Source: an uncultured Lachnospiraceae bacterium (lineage in GTDB: Bacteria > Bacillota > Clostridia > Lachnospirales > Lachnospiraceae). Taken from it: a stretch of 64,000 bases of DNA. The notes beneath the pieces are model-generated. The model worked only from the letters and a program-made list of their open reading frames with translations, made no database searches and was not told the origin of the DNA. Where the stretch lies: contig CAMWJF010000011.1 of assembly GCA_947174505.1 (NCBI GenBank), forward strand, positions 1-64,000, in the 5' to 3' direction. Below, piece after piece: positions 1 to 8,945 of this stretch (its first letter is position 1; each line of letters begins with the position of its first letter). Position numbers and translations under genes: made by a program.

Positions 1-180
1 GAGGAAGAGGATTACGAGGACGACGACTACGAGGAAGAGGATTACGAGGACGACGACTACGAGGAAGAGGATTACGAAGACGACGACTACGGAGATGAAG
101 ATTACGAAGACGATGACTACGAAGAAGAGGATTACGAGGACGATGACTACGAAGACGAAGATTATGAGTATGATGACGAG
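1..180 (+). repeat. 30-nt in-frame tandem repeat encoding acidic Tyr-rich decapeptides
   Basis: Six consecutive 30-nt units code for EEEDYEDDDY-like decapeptides. Units 1 and 2 (1-30, 31-60) are identical; units 3-6 diverge progressively by silent and D/E-swapping changes. The array is cut by the window start, so its full length is unknown. The reading frame is open and continuous with the muramidase that follows. Confidence 0.9.
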
Positions 181-2595
181 GATGGTTTCGCTGCCCGCCT
201 GATGTATTTTATCGGCGAGATGAGCGCGTTGGATGTGGCCGTGGCTCTTCTGGGCGTGCTCGTGCTTGCGGGTGCGATTGCCACCGGAGGCATCTATGCC
301 CATGCGAAATCCGTGGAGAAGCAGGTGGCGGCTTTTGCCGATATGGGTGAGGAGATAGAAGGCATTTCCGTGATCGGGGAGAGCGGCCTTCTGGCGGCAT
401 CGGAGTCCGCAAAGCTTGGTGGTATGATTGATGTGGAGGAAGAAGAATTTGAAGAGCAGGAGAAAGAGGACGGGACGGAACATGAGGATGTGAAAGGAGC
501 GGTGGGGGTAGAACTCCACCTGACTTCAATCCTCTCGGATATGAAGATTAAGTTTGTCAATAAGGAGACGGGTAAGCTGATCGGCGGTGTGCCTTTTGAA
601 GTGGAGGTTTCCGGGCCGAAGAGTTTCCAGTGGAAGGATGATGACAAGGATGGTGTGATTTACCAGACGGGGATTGCCGCCGGAACTTATGAGGTTAAGC
701 TTCTTGCGCTGCCCGACGGGGCGGCCGGAAAGTATACACTGCCCTCAAAGAGCAGCAGCGTCAAGGTGACGGATAAGATTGCCTATCAGAAGGTGGACGT
801 GGCGGACGAGGTGAAGACTGAGGCGGAGATCAATGTGGCCCAGGAAGAAGCCACACAGAAGAATACCGCGGTGGAATCCGCTCTGAAGGACACCGTGGAG
901 TGGGTGGAGTCCACGAGGACCCCGATTGGGGAGGAAACGGCAGAGTACGAAAAGGTGCCTATGGAGAACATTGCGGATCCCTGGAAGACAGGCAGTACGT
1001 TCCGCAAGATGGTTGAGGATGGAGAGGGCGACCCCTATGACAACGTGCAGGTATCCATCAATAAGGACAGTCTGACCCTTGAAAAAGGAAAGAGCGATTC
1101 CCTGAAGATATCGGTCAGCAGCAGTAAGGTGGAGTATTCGGTGGACTGGAGCGTTGCGGATTCCTCTATTGCCACAGTGAGCGGCGGTACGGTTACGGCA
1201 GTTGCAGCGGGTAGCACCACTGTTACGGCGCGGGTACTTGTGGGCAGTATGATTCAGGAATTTAACTGTTCTGTGACAGTGAATGAGACCAAAGATGAAG
1301 ATCCGGACAAGAAGGATGGACAGGATAAAGAGGACGGTCAGGACAAAGAGGACGGACAGGATAAAGAGGACGAAAACAAAGACAAGGATAAAGACAAGGA
1401 CAAGGATAAAGACAAGGACAAGGATAAAGATAAAGATAAGGATGAGCAGGCAGTCTATACGAACCTCTCCATAAGCGGTGACAAGGAGGTTGCGGTTGGT
1501 AAAAAGGTGACGCTGACGGCAGAGACCAAGCCGAAAGGGGGCAAGGTCACTTGGAGCAGTGATGATGAGAAGATTGCAAAAGTAAGCGAAAATGGCGAGG
1601 TTACAGGCATTGCTGAGGGCGAGGTGAAGATACGGGCCGTATGCAAGAACCGCGAGGATGCCGAGGATATCAAGGAATCCTTCAAGATAAAGGTAGTGAA
1701 GGAGGCCGTCGAGGTTGACAAGAGCACGAAGCTCAAGGACAAGGATGGCAACCAGCTCTATTATCGGAATTCAAGTAAGGAGTACATCGAAGCGACTTAC
1801 GAAGATTACGGAAAGAGGGAAACATTTTATAAGAAGGGAAAGGGGACATCGGCGTCGGCCTATAAGTACACCGGATGGCAGACCATTGACGGGCATGTTT
1901 ATTTTTATGATAAAAACGGAAACTATGTAACGGGTGAGCAGGTTATCCAGGGCGCAAAATACAGCTTTGGCAGCGACGGAAAACTGGCGAAAAGCTCGGG
2001 AACCATGGGAATCGATGTGTCCAAGCACAACGGCAACATCGACTGGAACGCGGTGAAGAACTCCGGCGTTTCCTATGTGATCATCCGTTGCGGTTACCGC
2101 GGTTACTCCACGGGCGTGCTGGTGGAGGACCCGAAGTTCAGAAGTAATATCAAAGGCGCAAAGGCTGCGGGGCTTAAGGTGGGAGCGTATTTCTTCAGTC
2201 AGGCGGTCAACGAGGTGGAGGCCGTGGAAGAGGCTTCCATGGCGATTGATCTCGTGAAGGGCTACGGTCTGAATTACCCGCTGTTCCTCGATGTGGAGGC
2301 CAGCGGCGGCAGAGCCGACGGCATCAGCCGCGACACCAGAACCGCAGTCTGCAGAACGTTCTGCCAGACCGTGCAGAATTCCGGCATTTCGGCGGGCGTT
2401 TATGCGAATAAGACATGGTTTACCGAGAAGATCAATACGGGGAGCCTGACAAACTATAAGCTGTGGCTTGCGCAGTACGCGAGCGCGCCGACTTATACGG
2501 CGACACGTTATGACCTGTGGCAGTATTCTTCCAAAGGAAGGGTCAGCGGTATCAGCACGAATGTGGATATGAACATAAGCTACGTAAATTATTAA
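1..2595 (+). CDS. Membrane-anchored GH25 muramidase with acidic repeat tail and Ig-like domains (5' partial)
   Basis: The frame is open from base 1, so the start lies outside the window; the ATG at 202 is internal. In order: acidic EEEDYEDDDY repeats (1-180); one hydrophobic segment (about 229-300); an SpaA/Cna-B-like domain (about 520-780) with the motif DDDKDGVIY; a Big_2 Ig-like domain (about 1050-1280); a Lys/Asp linker (1315-1440); a second Big_2 domain (1456-1690); a short repeat like those of choline/glucan-binding proteins (YTGWQTIDGHVYFYD); and a C-terminal GH25 domain from 2005. GH25 acids are visible as GIDVSKHN (Asp codon 2014) and FLDVE (2290-2298). GH25 enzymes cut peptidoglycan between MurNAc and GlcNAc. 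The single membrane span should place GH25 outside and the acidic tail in the cytoplasm. It is a paralogue of the gene at 10513. Confidence 0.9.
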   Translation, partial: EEEDYEDDDYEEEDYEDDDYEEEDYEDDDYGDEDYEDDDYEEEDYEDDDYEDEDYEYDDEDGFAARLMYFIGEMSALDVAVALLGVLVLAGAIATGGIYAHAKSVEKQVAAFADMGEEIEGISVIGESGLLAASESAKLGGMIDVEEEEFEEQEKEDGTEHEDVKGAVGVELHLTSILSDMKIKFVNKETGKLIGGVPFEVEVSGPKSFQWKDDDKDGVIYQTGIAAGTYEVKLLALPDGAAGKYTLPSKSSSVKVTDKIAYQKVDVADEVKTEAEINVAQEEATQKNTAVESALKDTVEWVESTRTPIGEETAEYEKVPMENIADPWKTGSTFRKMVEDGEGDPYDNVQVSINKDSLTLEKGKSDSLKISVSSSKVEYSVDWSVADSSIATVSGGTVTAVAAGSTTVTARVLVGSMIQEFNCSVTVNETKDEDPDKKDGQDKEDGQDKEDGQDKEDENKDKDKDKDKDKDKDKDKDKDKDEQAVYTNLSISGDKEVAVGKKVTLTAETKPKGGKVTWSSDDEKIAKVSENGEVTGIAEGEVKIRAVCKNREDAEDIKESFKIKVVKEAVEVDKSTKLKDKDGNQLYYRNSSKEYIEATYEDYGKRETFYKKGKGTSASAYKYTGWQTIDGHVYFYDKNGNYVTGEQVIQGAKYSFGSDGKLAKSSGTMGIDVSKHNGNIDWNAVKNSGVSYVIIRCGYRGYSTGVLVEDPKFRSNIKGAKAAGLKVGAYFFSQAVNEVEAVEEASMAIDLVKGYGLNYPLFLDVEASGGRADGISRDTRTAVCRTFCQTVQNSGISAGVYANKTWFTEKINTGSLTNYKLWLAQYASAPTYTATRYDLWQYSSKGRVSGISTNVDMNISYVNY
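1315..1440 (+). repeat. In-frame DGQDKE and (DK)n linker repeats
   Basis: Three 18-nt units encode DGQDKE (1315-1368), then about ten Asp-Lys dipeptides (1381-1440) join the two Big_2 domains of the muramidase. This looks like a charged, extended spacer. The tract is low-complexity and likely to vary in length between strains. Confidence 0.85.
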
Positions 2596-2608
2596 GACGG
2601 AACAGCAC

Positions 2609-2636
2609 TTGCATTTTAAGGCGTTTTGGGGATAAT
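2609..2636 (+). promoter_or_regulatory. Possible sigma-A promoter before rfbB
   Basis: TTGCAT (2609-2614) and GATAAT (2631-2636) are separated by 16 nt in the 88-nt gap upstream of rfbB. The match is reasonable but not perfect. Read-through from the muramidase gene is equally possible. Confidence 0.4.
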
Positions 2637-2683
2637 ATAACAGGAAGAAAAGAATTTGTGATGCTTCGGAATGGAGGAAAACT

Positions 2684-3769
2684 ATGAAAACATATCTGGT
2701 AACGGGAGGCGCAGGCTTTATCGGCTCAAACTACATTCACTATATGTTTAGGAAGTACGGCGACGCGATCCGCATCATCAATGTGGACGCGCTGACTTAC
2801 GCAGGCAATCCCGAAAATCTGAAGGAAGTGGAGAACCGGGATAATTACACTTTCATCAAGGCGGATATCTGTGACAAGGCGGCCATCGAGAAGATTTTTG
2901 CCGAAAATGAGATTGACAGGGTCGTTCATTTCGCGGCGGAGAGCCACGTGGACAGAAGCATTAAAAATCCGGAGGTGTTCGTACAGACTAATGTATATGG
3001 TACGGCGGTGATGTTAAACTGCGCGAAAGCGGCATGGGAGCTGCCGGACGGCAGCTTTCAGGAGGGCAAGCGGTTCCTGCACGTGTCCACCGACGAGGTG
3101 TACGGTTCTCTTGAGGACGACGGCGGGTATTTTTACGAGACGACGCCCTATGCGCCCCACAGCCCTTATTCTGCCAGCAAGGCCGGTTCGGATATGCTGG
3201 TGAAGGCTTATATGGACACTTACCATTTTCCGGCCAACATTACCAACTGCTCCAACAATTACGGGCCGTATCAGTTCCCGGAAAAACTGATTCCCCTTAT
3301 CATCAACAATGCCCTGCAGGGCAAGAAACTTCCTGTATACGGGGACGGGAAAAACGTGCGCGACTGGCTTTACGTGGAGGATCACGCCAAGGCCATCGAC
3401 ATGGTACAGGAGAAGGGACGCCTTTTTGAGACTTATAATGTGGGCGGCCACAACGAAAAGCAGAACATTGAAATTGTGAAGATTATCATAGAGACGCTCC
3501 GTGACATGCTCCCGGAGACCGATGGGAGAAGGGCGCATCTGACGGAGGAGCTGATTACCTATGTGGAGGACCGCAAGGGGCATGACAGACGTTATGCGAT
3601 TGCGCCGGACAAGATCCGGGAGGAAATCGGCTGGGAGCCTGAGACGATGTTTAAGGACGGCATCCGCCGCACCATCGAGTGGTATTTTGCCCATGAGGAC
3701 TGGATGAAGAATGTGACAAGCGGCGATTACCAGAAGTACTATGAGGAAATGTATCAGGGTAATAGTTAA
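2684..3769 (+). CDS. rfbB: dTDP-glucose 4,6-dehydratase
   Basis: This 361-residue protein of the extended short-chain dehydrogenase family converts dTDP-glucose to dTDP-4-keto-6-deoxyglucose, the second step of dTDP-L-rhamnose synthesis. Visible are the NAD-binding TGGAGFIG (residues 7-14), the family signature STDEVYG with Asp137/Glu138, and the catalytic Tyr162-x3-Lys166 (PYSASK). The length is typical. The start is supported by GGAGG at 2673-2677, six bases upstream of the ATG. It is the first dTDP-sugar gene of the locus; rfbA (9654) and rfbC (11907) lie downstream, separated by other surface genes, and no rfbD is visible. Confidence 0.96.
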   Translation: MKTYLVTGGAGFIGSNYIHYMFRKYGDAIRIINVDALTYAGNPENLKEVENRDNYTFIKADICDKAAIEKIFAENEIDRVVHFAAESHVDRSIKNPEVFVQTNVYGTAVMLNCAKAAWELPDGSFQEGKRFLHVSTDEVYGSLEDDGGYFYETTPYAPHSPYSASKAGSDMLVKAYMDTYHFPANITNCSNNYGPYQFPEKLIPLIINNALQGKKLPVYGDGKNVRDWLYVEDHAKAIDMVQEKGRLFETYNVGGHNEKQNIEIVKIIIETLRDMLPETDGRRAHLTEELITYVEDRKGHDRRYAIAPDKIREEIGWEPETMFKDGIRRTIEWYFAHEDWMKNVTSGDYQKYYEEMYQGNS

Positions 3770-3774
3770 GCACA

Positions 3775-3899
3775 GGACTTTGCACTTGCTGCAAAGTCCG
3801 TGAGAATATGTAAAGCTTGAGAAGCATCCGGCCTCTTTGCCGGGGGCAAAACTGGAATAGGCCGGATGCAGTAACTACGAAGCCGAAGGCTGAATAGTT
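3775..3899 (+). other. Three consecutive hairpins in the rfbB-cotH spacer
   Basis: The 157-nt gap holds three inverted repeats. GGACTTTGCA/TGCAAAGTCC (3775-3784/3790-3799) has a 5-nt loop. GCATCCGGCC/GGCCGGATGC (3824-3833/3860-3869) encloses an inner TTTGCC/GGCAAA stem (3836-3841/3845-3850). A third pairs TAACTA (3872-3877) with TAGTTA near 3895-3900 around an AGCC/GGCT core. None is followed by a U-tract, so these are not standard intrinsic terminators; an mRNA-stability or processing role is possible. Confidence 0.7.
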
Positions 3900-3926
3900 A
3901 TGTACCAAGTGAAGTAAGGGTGTGGT

Positions 3927-6731
3927 ATGGGAGGATTCGTATCAGGTGTTATTCTGTTTATCATACCGGGTTTTATAGCGGCTGCCTTGCGAAACGGGAA
4001 CAGGGAGAAGAAGAACCGGCTGCAGTTTGCGGCGGATACGCTCTGCTATGCGCTGCTGATTCTGACCGCCGTATCAGGCATGCTGAGTGTGCTTTTTGGC
4101 AGCGCTGTTTTCTCCCCGCAATATAATGCAAACCTGTTGCTGTATGTCTTCTGTTTTGTGGGGGCATACGGCATCTCGTTTGTTCTGGGGCTGTTTGGCC
4201 GACAGAAGGGGCCTGGCCCGAAAAACGCCGGACGCAGGCTGCTTTTCGCCTTTTCCGGCCTGTGGGTCATTCTGCTCGCGGGGATCTTCTATGATGACTA
4301 CGCGAAGCGGCATGTGGTGATTAACGAGGTCTGCTCCCATAATCTGAGCCTTGTTTTGGACGGCAGGGGGAAAAGCAGCGACTATATTGAATTATATAAT
4401 CCATCCTTTACGTCGGTATCGCTGGACGGATGGTATCTGACGGATCAGGAGGAGCTTTCGGAAAATGCCCGGTTGAAGCAGATTCAGATAGAGCCTCGCT
4501 CGTATCTTATACTGTTTGCGGACGGCTCCGCCGGGCAGCACAGGGATGAGGAAAGCGGGGAAATATGCTATTATCTTGGCTTTCGCCTGAACGAGGCGGG
4601 AGAGAGTCTGACCCTGGCGGACAGCAGCGGCAATACGGTGGACAGGGTGGAGGTGCCGCCCCTTACGGCGGACATTTCCTATGCCAGACAGAAGGACGGG
4701 CAGGATATATGGCATGTTGTCAAAAACGGCAGTCCCGGGTGGAGTAACGGAAGCCTTGCGGCCTATGTGATCCCTACGCTGCCAGCCCCTTCTTTTTCGG
4801 CAGCCAGCGGCTTTTACGGGCAGCCCTTTGCGCTTTCTTTGTCGGCGGGGCAGGGGCAGCGCATTTATTATACTACGGACGGCAGTGAGCCGACGGTGGA
4901 ATCGACACTTTATACGGAGCCGATTCTCATAGAGGACGGCAGCGGCAGGGAGAACTGTTATGCCGATATCGGGGGCATTTCACGGGACGGGGACTACCGG
5001 CCAGAGGACCGTATTGACAAAGGCACGGTGGTGAAGGCGGTTGCGGCAGACGGAACGGGACAGGTCAGCGAAACCGCGTCGGCGGTATATTTCGTAGGAT
5101 TTGAGGAAAAAGCGGGATATGAGAATATTATGAGGATGTCCTTAACGGTGTCGCCGGAGGACTTCTTTTCCGAGGACCGGGGCATTTATATGCTGGGCAA
5201 TGACTATCAGGTATGGCTGGTGAACTACAGGAATTACCGGAAACAGGAGGCATACCGGGAACAGGGACGCTCCTGGGATTACGGGAGTGTGATATGGCGT
5301 TCCTTTATGGCGAACTATACCCATTCCGATAAGACAAAGGAAAGGCCGGTTACGGCGGCGCTGTTTGACGCGGAAGGGAAGCTCCTTGGCGAGGAGAAAA
5401 TCGGCGTCAGGGTGCGCGGGGGATCGTCCAGAAATCTCCGACAGAAGGGATTTAATTTTTATGCCAGACAGGAGTACGGGGAAGATCCGCTCGGCCTTTG
5501 CGCAAAGATGCTGCGGACGTCAGGCTCCATCGACACAAATATGACCATGCTGCGGGATGTGTTTAACCAGTCCCTAGTGGCAGACCGGGACATAGAGACG
5601 CAGCCGGGAGAGCCGTGCGCCGTGTTTTTAAACGGGGAATACTGGGGACTCTATAATTTACAGTCGCGCTTCAGTGCGGGATATTTTGAGGAAAAGTATG
5701 GGCTTTCCGAGGACGAGGTTATTGTGGTGAAGCAGGATAATCGTGTATCTGTCGGGAGGGATGAGGATCTGGCGCTGTATCGGGATCTGGTATCGTATGC
5801 CGAAAAGACGGATCTGTCGGAGCCGGAGGCTTACCGGGAGATCGGGCGGATGATGGATATTCAGAGCTTTATCGACCATTACTGCTTTGAAATCTATATT
5901 GCCAACACGGACTGGCCCCTGAATAATCTCTGCTGCTGGAGGAGCAGGGCAGAGGATGGGACAGGGGAATACAGGGACGGCAGATGGCGCTGGGGCGTGT
6001 ATGATACCGATGAGTCCACGGGCATTTACGACGATGGCATGGGCACTTATGAATCCAATCCGTTTTCGGAGGAAGCGCACTGGTTCGGCACGCCCCTGAC
6101 CACACCGCTGATGTCTAATCTGATGGAGAATGAGACGTTCCGGCGGCAGTTTGCCCTGACTTTTATGGATATGGTAAATAAAAACTTTGCGTATCAGGAT
6201 GTTCATGATAAACTATATGAGGCGGCGGCCCTTTACGAGGCGCCTATGGTGAAGAGCTACCACCGGTTTAACGGCGGGGCATACACCTCAGACACTTTTT
6301 GGGAGAACATCGGGGTGATAGATGCGTTTTATGAGAAAAGACCGGATTATGTGGTGCCGGACTTTGCGGAAGCATTGGGACTTTCCGGGGAGACCGGGGA
6401 GGTTGTCGTGCAGGCGGTTTGTGTGACAGATGTGTCGGAAATGACGGGTGTGTCGGTTTTAGATGCCGGTTTGGACGGAAGGATGCAGACGGAGGCGGAT
6501 GAGCCGGGCGGTACGGTCCTGTTAAACACCATCATCCCGGAACTGAAAGACGGGGTGTGGCGGGGAACTTATTTCACCGACTATCCCGTAACGGCCACGG
6601 CGGTACCGGCCAAAGGATACCGGTTTGTGGGCTGGCAGGGGACTTATGAGTCCGGCGGGGAAACGGTCGAGGCGGCCGTGACGAAGGAGGGGATCTGCCT
6701 GCGTGCGGTTTTTGCGCCGGAGGAGCCGTGA
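3927..6731 (+). CDS. CotH-family kinase-like protein with N-terminal membrane domain, lamin-tail and chitobiase-C domains
   Basis: The 934-residue protein begins with about four hydrophobic helices (roughly residues 3-22, 35-55, 65-88 and 103-121). Next come a lamin-tail domain (about 125-245; VVINEVCSHN...DYIELYNPS), a chitobiase C-terminal-like domain (YYTTDGSEPT, about 310-335) and a CotH domain (about 390-780). The CotH part shows VRVRGGSSRNLRQKGFN, CAVFLNGEYWGLYNLQSR and WRWGVYDTDEST, the usual family blocks. The last 60 residues resemble InlB-type repeats (GYRFVGWQG). CotH proteins are atypical ATP-dependent protein kinases known from spore coats, but many relatives are surface proteins next to VTC genes, as here. 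The ATG is preceded by AAGGG at 3916-3920. The substrate is unknown. Confidence 0.85.
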   Translation: MGGFVSGVILFIIPGFIAAALRNGNREKKNRLQFAADTLCYALLILTAVSGMLSVLFGSAVFSPQYNANLLLYVFCFVGAYGISFVLGLFGRQKGPGPKNAGRRLLFAFSGLWVILLAGIFYDDYAKRHVVINEVCSHNLSLVLDGRGKSSDYIELYNPSFTSVSLDGWYLTDQEELSENARLKQIQIEPRSYLILFADGSAGQHRDEESGEICYYLGFRLNEAGESLTLADSSGNTVDRVEVPPLTADISYARQKDGQDIWHVVKNGSPGWSNGSLAAYVIPTLPAPSFSAASGFYGQPFALSLSAGQGQRIYYTTDGSEPTVESTLYTEPILIEDGSGRENCYADIGGISRDGDYRPEDRIDKGTVVKAVAADGTGQVSETASAVYFVGFEEKAGYENIMRMSLTVSPEDFFSEDRGIYMLGNDYQVWLVNYRNYRKQEAYREQGRSWDYGSVIWRSFMANYTHSDKTKERPVTAALFDAEGKLLGEEKIGVRVRGGSSRNLRQKGFNFYARQEYGEDPLGLCAKMLRTSGSIDTNMTMLRDVFNQSLVADRDIETQPGEPCAVFLNGEYWGLYNLQSRFSAGYFEEKYGLSEDEVIVVKQDNRVSVGRDEDLALYRDLVSYAEKTDLSEPEAYREIGRMMDIQSFIDHYCFEIYIANTDWPLNNLCCWRSRAEDGTGEYRDGRWRWGVYDTDESTGIYDDGMGTYESNPFSEEAHWFGTPLTTPLMSNLMENETFRRQFALTFMDMVNKNFAYQDVHDKLYEAAALYEAPMVKSYHRFNGGAYTSDTFWENIGVIDAFYEKRPDYVVPDFAEALGLSGETGEVVVQAVCVTDVSEMTGVSVLDAGLDGRMQTEADEPGGTVLLNTIIPELKDGVWRGTYFTDYPVTATAVPAKGYRFVGWQGTYESGGETVEAAVTKEGICLRAVFAPEEP

Positions 6732-6736
6732 GAGTT

Positions 6737-6750
6737 CCGGTGCGTACCGG
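6737..6750 (+). other. Short hairpin just after the cotH-like stop
   Basis: CCGGT (6737-6741), GCGT loop, ACCGG (6746-6750) begins five bases after the stop. There is no U-tract. The rest of the 96-nt gap shows only the ribosome site of the next gene. Confidence 0.5.
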
Positions 6751-6827
6751 CGAAATAGCTGTTTTGGCAGAAAGCGCGGAAATAGCGGCATGCCATTGCG
6801 GGAAACTGCTCTGGCGGGGAGGTATCT

Positions 6828-7178
6828 ATGGTTTGCGTTATTGTTTTATTACTGCTCGTACCGGGGATGGTTACTTGGAAGATTGCGGGAGAGAGGGAGC
6901 TTGTGGACTGGAAAGACACAGGCAGGGCGGTTGTGAACTGGCTGGTGCATGACCTGGTCATTGCCTGTCTGGTGTACGCGGCGTTTTATGTGATGAAGGG
7001 AGCGGTTACCGTCAGCTTTTCCACGGATTATCTGGGGGAAGAGGTCTATTATTCCATTTATGATATAAGCTTCGTGTTCCGCTATTCGGCGCTGGCGCTT
7101 CTTGCGGCGGCAGGACTCGGCGTGGCGGAGCGGCTTGTGGGGAAGCTCCTTCGAAACGCCGGAAAGAGGGCTGCATGA
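6828..7178 (+). CDS. Small membrane protein, unknown function
   Basis: The 116-residue protein has three hydrophobic stretches (about residues 1-20, 38-60 and 82-103) and a basic C-terminus (KLLRNAGKRAA). I do not recognise a named family. GGGGAGG at 6816-6822 gives a strong start. Its stop overlaps the start of the next gene (ATGA at 7175-7178), indicating translational coupling with the carbohydrate-binding lipoprotein. Its position between the CotH-like and VTC genes suggests it belongs to that module, perhaps as a membrane subunit; this is inference from context only. Confidence 0.75.
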   Translation: MVCVIVLLLLVPGMVTWKIAGERELVDWKDTGRAVVNWLVHDLVIACLVYAAFYVMKGAVTVSFSTDYLGEEVYYSIYDISFVFRYSALALLAAAGLGVAERLVGKLLRNAGKRAA

Positions 7179-8149
7179 ATGATATGTCTGTTCCGGGAAA
7201 CAGCCGTGATAAAAAATCCGACGGTGTATTGTGGGAAAATAGGGATATGAGGAAGAGAAGCAAGGCGGTAAAGAAAACAGGCAGGGCGGTCTGTGCGGCC
7301 CCGGTTCTGTGTGCGGCCCTGCTCCTTGCGGCCTGCGCGGGGCAGGATGCTTCGGTAGTGCAGGGAGGGCAGGACGCTCCGGCAGTGCAGGACGGGGACT
7401 GGCTGGCGGAGCGGACAGAGCGGGACCGCAGAACGAAGCAGGACCTGAGGACAGAGCCGGAGGATATGGAAAAGACAGAGCGGGTGGATCTGGATGCCTG
7501 TGAAAACGGGAAGGTGATCCTTTCCGGCGGCGGTGACATCTGGCTTTCTGGCAGTCTGGAGGGACAGGTCGTGATCGACGCGGAGGAGGATGAGCTGGTG
7601 CACCTGTATCTGGCGGGAGTCGGGATTACCTCGCCAAACGGCCCGGCGCTATGGACGCGGGCGGCATCAAAATTGGTTGTGACACTTGTGTCAGGAACAG
7701 AGAACATACTGACGGATTCCCCTGATTACACGGATTATGAGGATTCGCCGGCCTGTCTTTACAGTGTCTGCGATCTCACGGTCAACGGTGACGGTGCGCT
7801 GCAGGTGTTTGCCTATCACGAGGACGGCGTCCGCAGCAAAGACAGAATCAGGCTGCTGGACGGTACGCTTTCGGTGCAGGCTAAGGGCGACGGCATCCGG
7901 GGCAATGACGGCATTTATATACAGGAAGCTTTCGTGGATATAGAGAGTGAGAAAAACGGACTTCGCACGGTAAATCAGGGCGCAGATGACAGGGGTGTCA
8001 TAGAGATAAACGGCGGTTCGCTGTCGGTGGTGGCCGGGCAAAACGGCGTCAGCGCTGCTTCCGATCTGTATTTATATCATGGCCGGTATAGCGTCAATGC
8101 CGTGGAGGAGAGGATGCGGGCGGAAGGGACGGCATATATCGCAGAGTGA
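7175..8149 (+). CDS. Carbohydrate-binding lipoprotein of the Cthe_2159/DUF4353 type
   Basis: The 324-residue protein has a basic region, a hydrophobic stretch and a lipobox (LLLAACAGQ), so it should be exported and lipid-anchored. The mature part is rich in beta-helix-like repeats (VILSGGGDIWLSGSL, LTVNGDGALQV, GDGIRGNDGIYI, IEINGGSLSVVAG), matching the Cthe_2159 family, whose founding member binds cellulose and acidic polysaccharide. The ATG at 7175 overlaps the preceding stop; a second in-frame ATG at 7247 would give a more usual signal peptide but has a poorly spaced ribosome site. The family often occurs beside VTC and CotH genes, as here. A role in holding surface glycan is inferred. Confidence 0.75.
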   Translation: MNDMSVPGNSRDKKSDGVLWENRDMRKRSKAVKKTGRAVCAAPVLCAALLLAACAGQDASVVQGGQDAPAVQDGDWLAERTERDRRTKQDLRTEPEDMEKTERVDLDACENGKVILSGGGDIWLSGSLEGQVVIDAEEDELVHLYLAGVGITSPNGPALWTRAASKLVVTLVSGTENILTDSPDYTDYEDSPACLYSVCDLTVNGDGALQVFAYHEDGVRSKDRIRLLDGTLSVQAKGDGIRGNDGIYIQEAFVDIESEKNGLRTVNQGADDRGVIEINGGSLSVVAGQNGVSAASDLYLYHGRYSVNAVEERMRAEGTAYIAE

Positions 8150-8208
8150 GAAAAGTCCGCCCAGCAGACTTTTCTCGCCCGGGAGAATACCCCAAATACG
8201 GGCATTCT
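8148..8208 (+). other. Two hairpins at the lipoprotein-VTC junction
   Basis: GAGAAAAGTC/GACTTTTCTC (8148-8157/8167-8176) is a perfect 10-bp stem overlapping the stop codon. AGAAT-CCC/GGG-ATTCT (8184-8192/8200-8208, one mismatch) follows. Neither has a U-tract on the + strand. Confidence 0.65.
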
Positions 8209-8243
8209 ACGCATGATTAGGAAAGATGTGGAGAGTAAGGGCT

Positions 8244-8945
8244 GTGACAGAATACAGACATGAGTATAAATATAGGATAGACGCCAGACAGAAAGCGGTG
8301 CTGCAGCTTCGGGCACAGGGCGTTCTGGAGCGGGACGCCCACGCGGGAGCGGACGGGGAATATCTGATCCGCAGCCTCTATTTTGACAGTCCGGACGATG
8401 TCTGCTTTTTTGAAAATGAGAACGGGGACGATCCCAGGGAGAAATACCGCATACGTTTTTACAACTGCGATACGTCGCGGATCAGTCTGGAGTGCAAGGC
8501 AAAGACAAGGGGTATGACGAAAAAGACGGCATGTCCGCTTACGTTTGACCAGTGCATGCAGTTTATGGCGGGTGGGATACCGGAGCCTGAGCGGGAGGTT
8601 TCGACCAGGCAGACAGCTATGTTTACGCAGATGCAGTTAAAATGCCTGCGCCCGGTGGTGATCGTGCAATATAGCCGCATGCCCTTTGTGTGCGGTGTGG
8701 GGAATGTGAGGGTGACTTTTGACGACTGCATCGTCTCCTCCAACGACATTGCCGGTTTTCTGCGGCCGGAGATTCCGCTCCGGAGCGTGCTTGGCACGGG
8801 GGAGAGCATTCTGGAGGTAAAATGGGACGAGCTTCTTCCCGCTTACATCAAAGAGCAGCTTGCGCTGGATTCCTTACAGTGGATGAGCTTTTCTAAATAT
8901 TATCTGTGCCGAAAATATAATTGCTACGGGGGAGTGAGGGCATGA
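8244..8945 (+). CDS. VTC-domain protein (polyphosphate polymerase-like)
   Basis: About 233 residues cover one VTC domain, the catalytic fold of the eukaryotic VTC polyphosphate polymerase (triphosphate-tunnel family). Motifs fit: EYRHEYKYRI at the start, RSLYFDSPDD, EKYRIRFYN, LECKAKTRGMTKK, VQYSRMPF, ILEVKWDELLP and SKYYLCR, giving the alternating basic and acidic residues of the tunnel. I prefer the GTG at 8244 (just before TEYRHEYKYR) because AAGGG/GGAG lies correctly upstream; an ATG at 8226 adds six residues. The stop overlaps the DUF4956 start (ATGA at 8942-8945). VTC plus DUF4956 is a recurrent bacterial pair; polyphosphate synthesis is likely but not shown. Confidence 0.87.
   Translation: MTEYRHEYKYRIDARQKAVLQLRAQGVLERDAHAGADGEYLIRSLYFDSPDDVCFFENENGDDPREKYRIRFYNCDTSRISLECKAKTRGMTKKTACPLTFDQCMQFMAGGIPEPEREVSTRQTAMFTQMQLKCLRPVVIVQYSRMPFVCGVGNVRVTFDDCIVSSNDIAGFLRPEIPLRSVLGTGESILEVKWDELLPAYIKEQLALDSLQWMSFSKYYLCRKYNCYGGVRA

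Noticed and set aside
1..180. Regular 30-nt repeats as a possible CRISPR array
   Set aside because: The units abut without spacers, keep the reading frame and encode an acidic peptide continuous with the muramidase.
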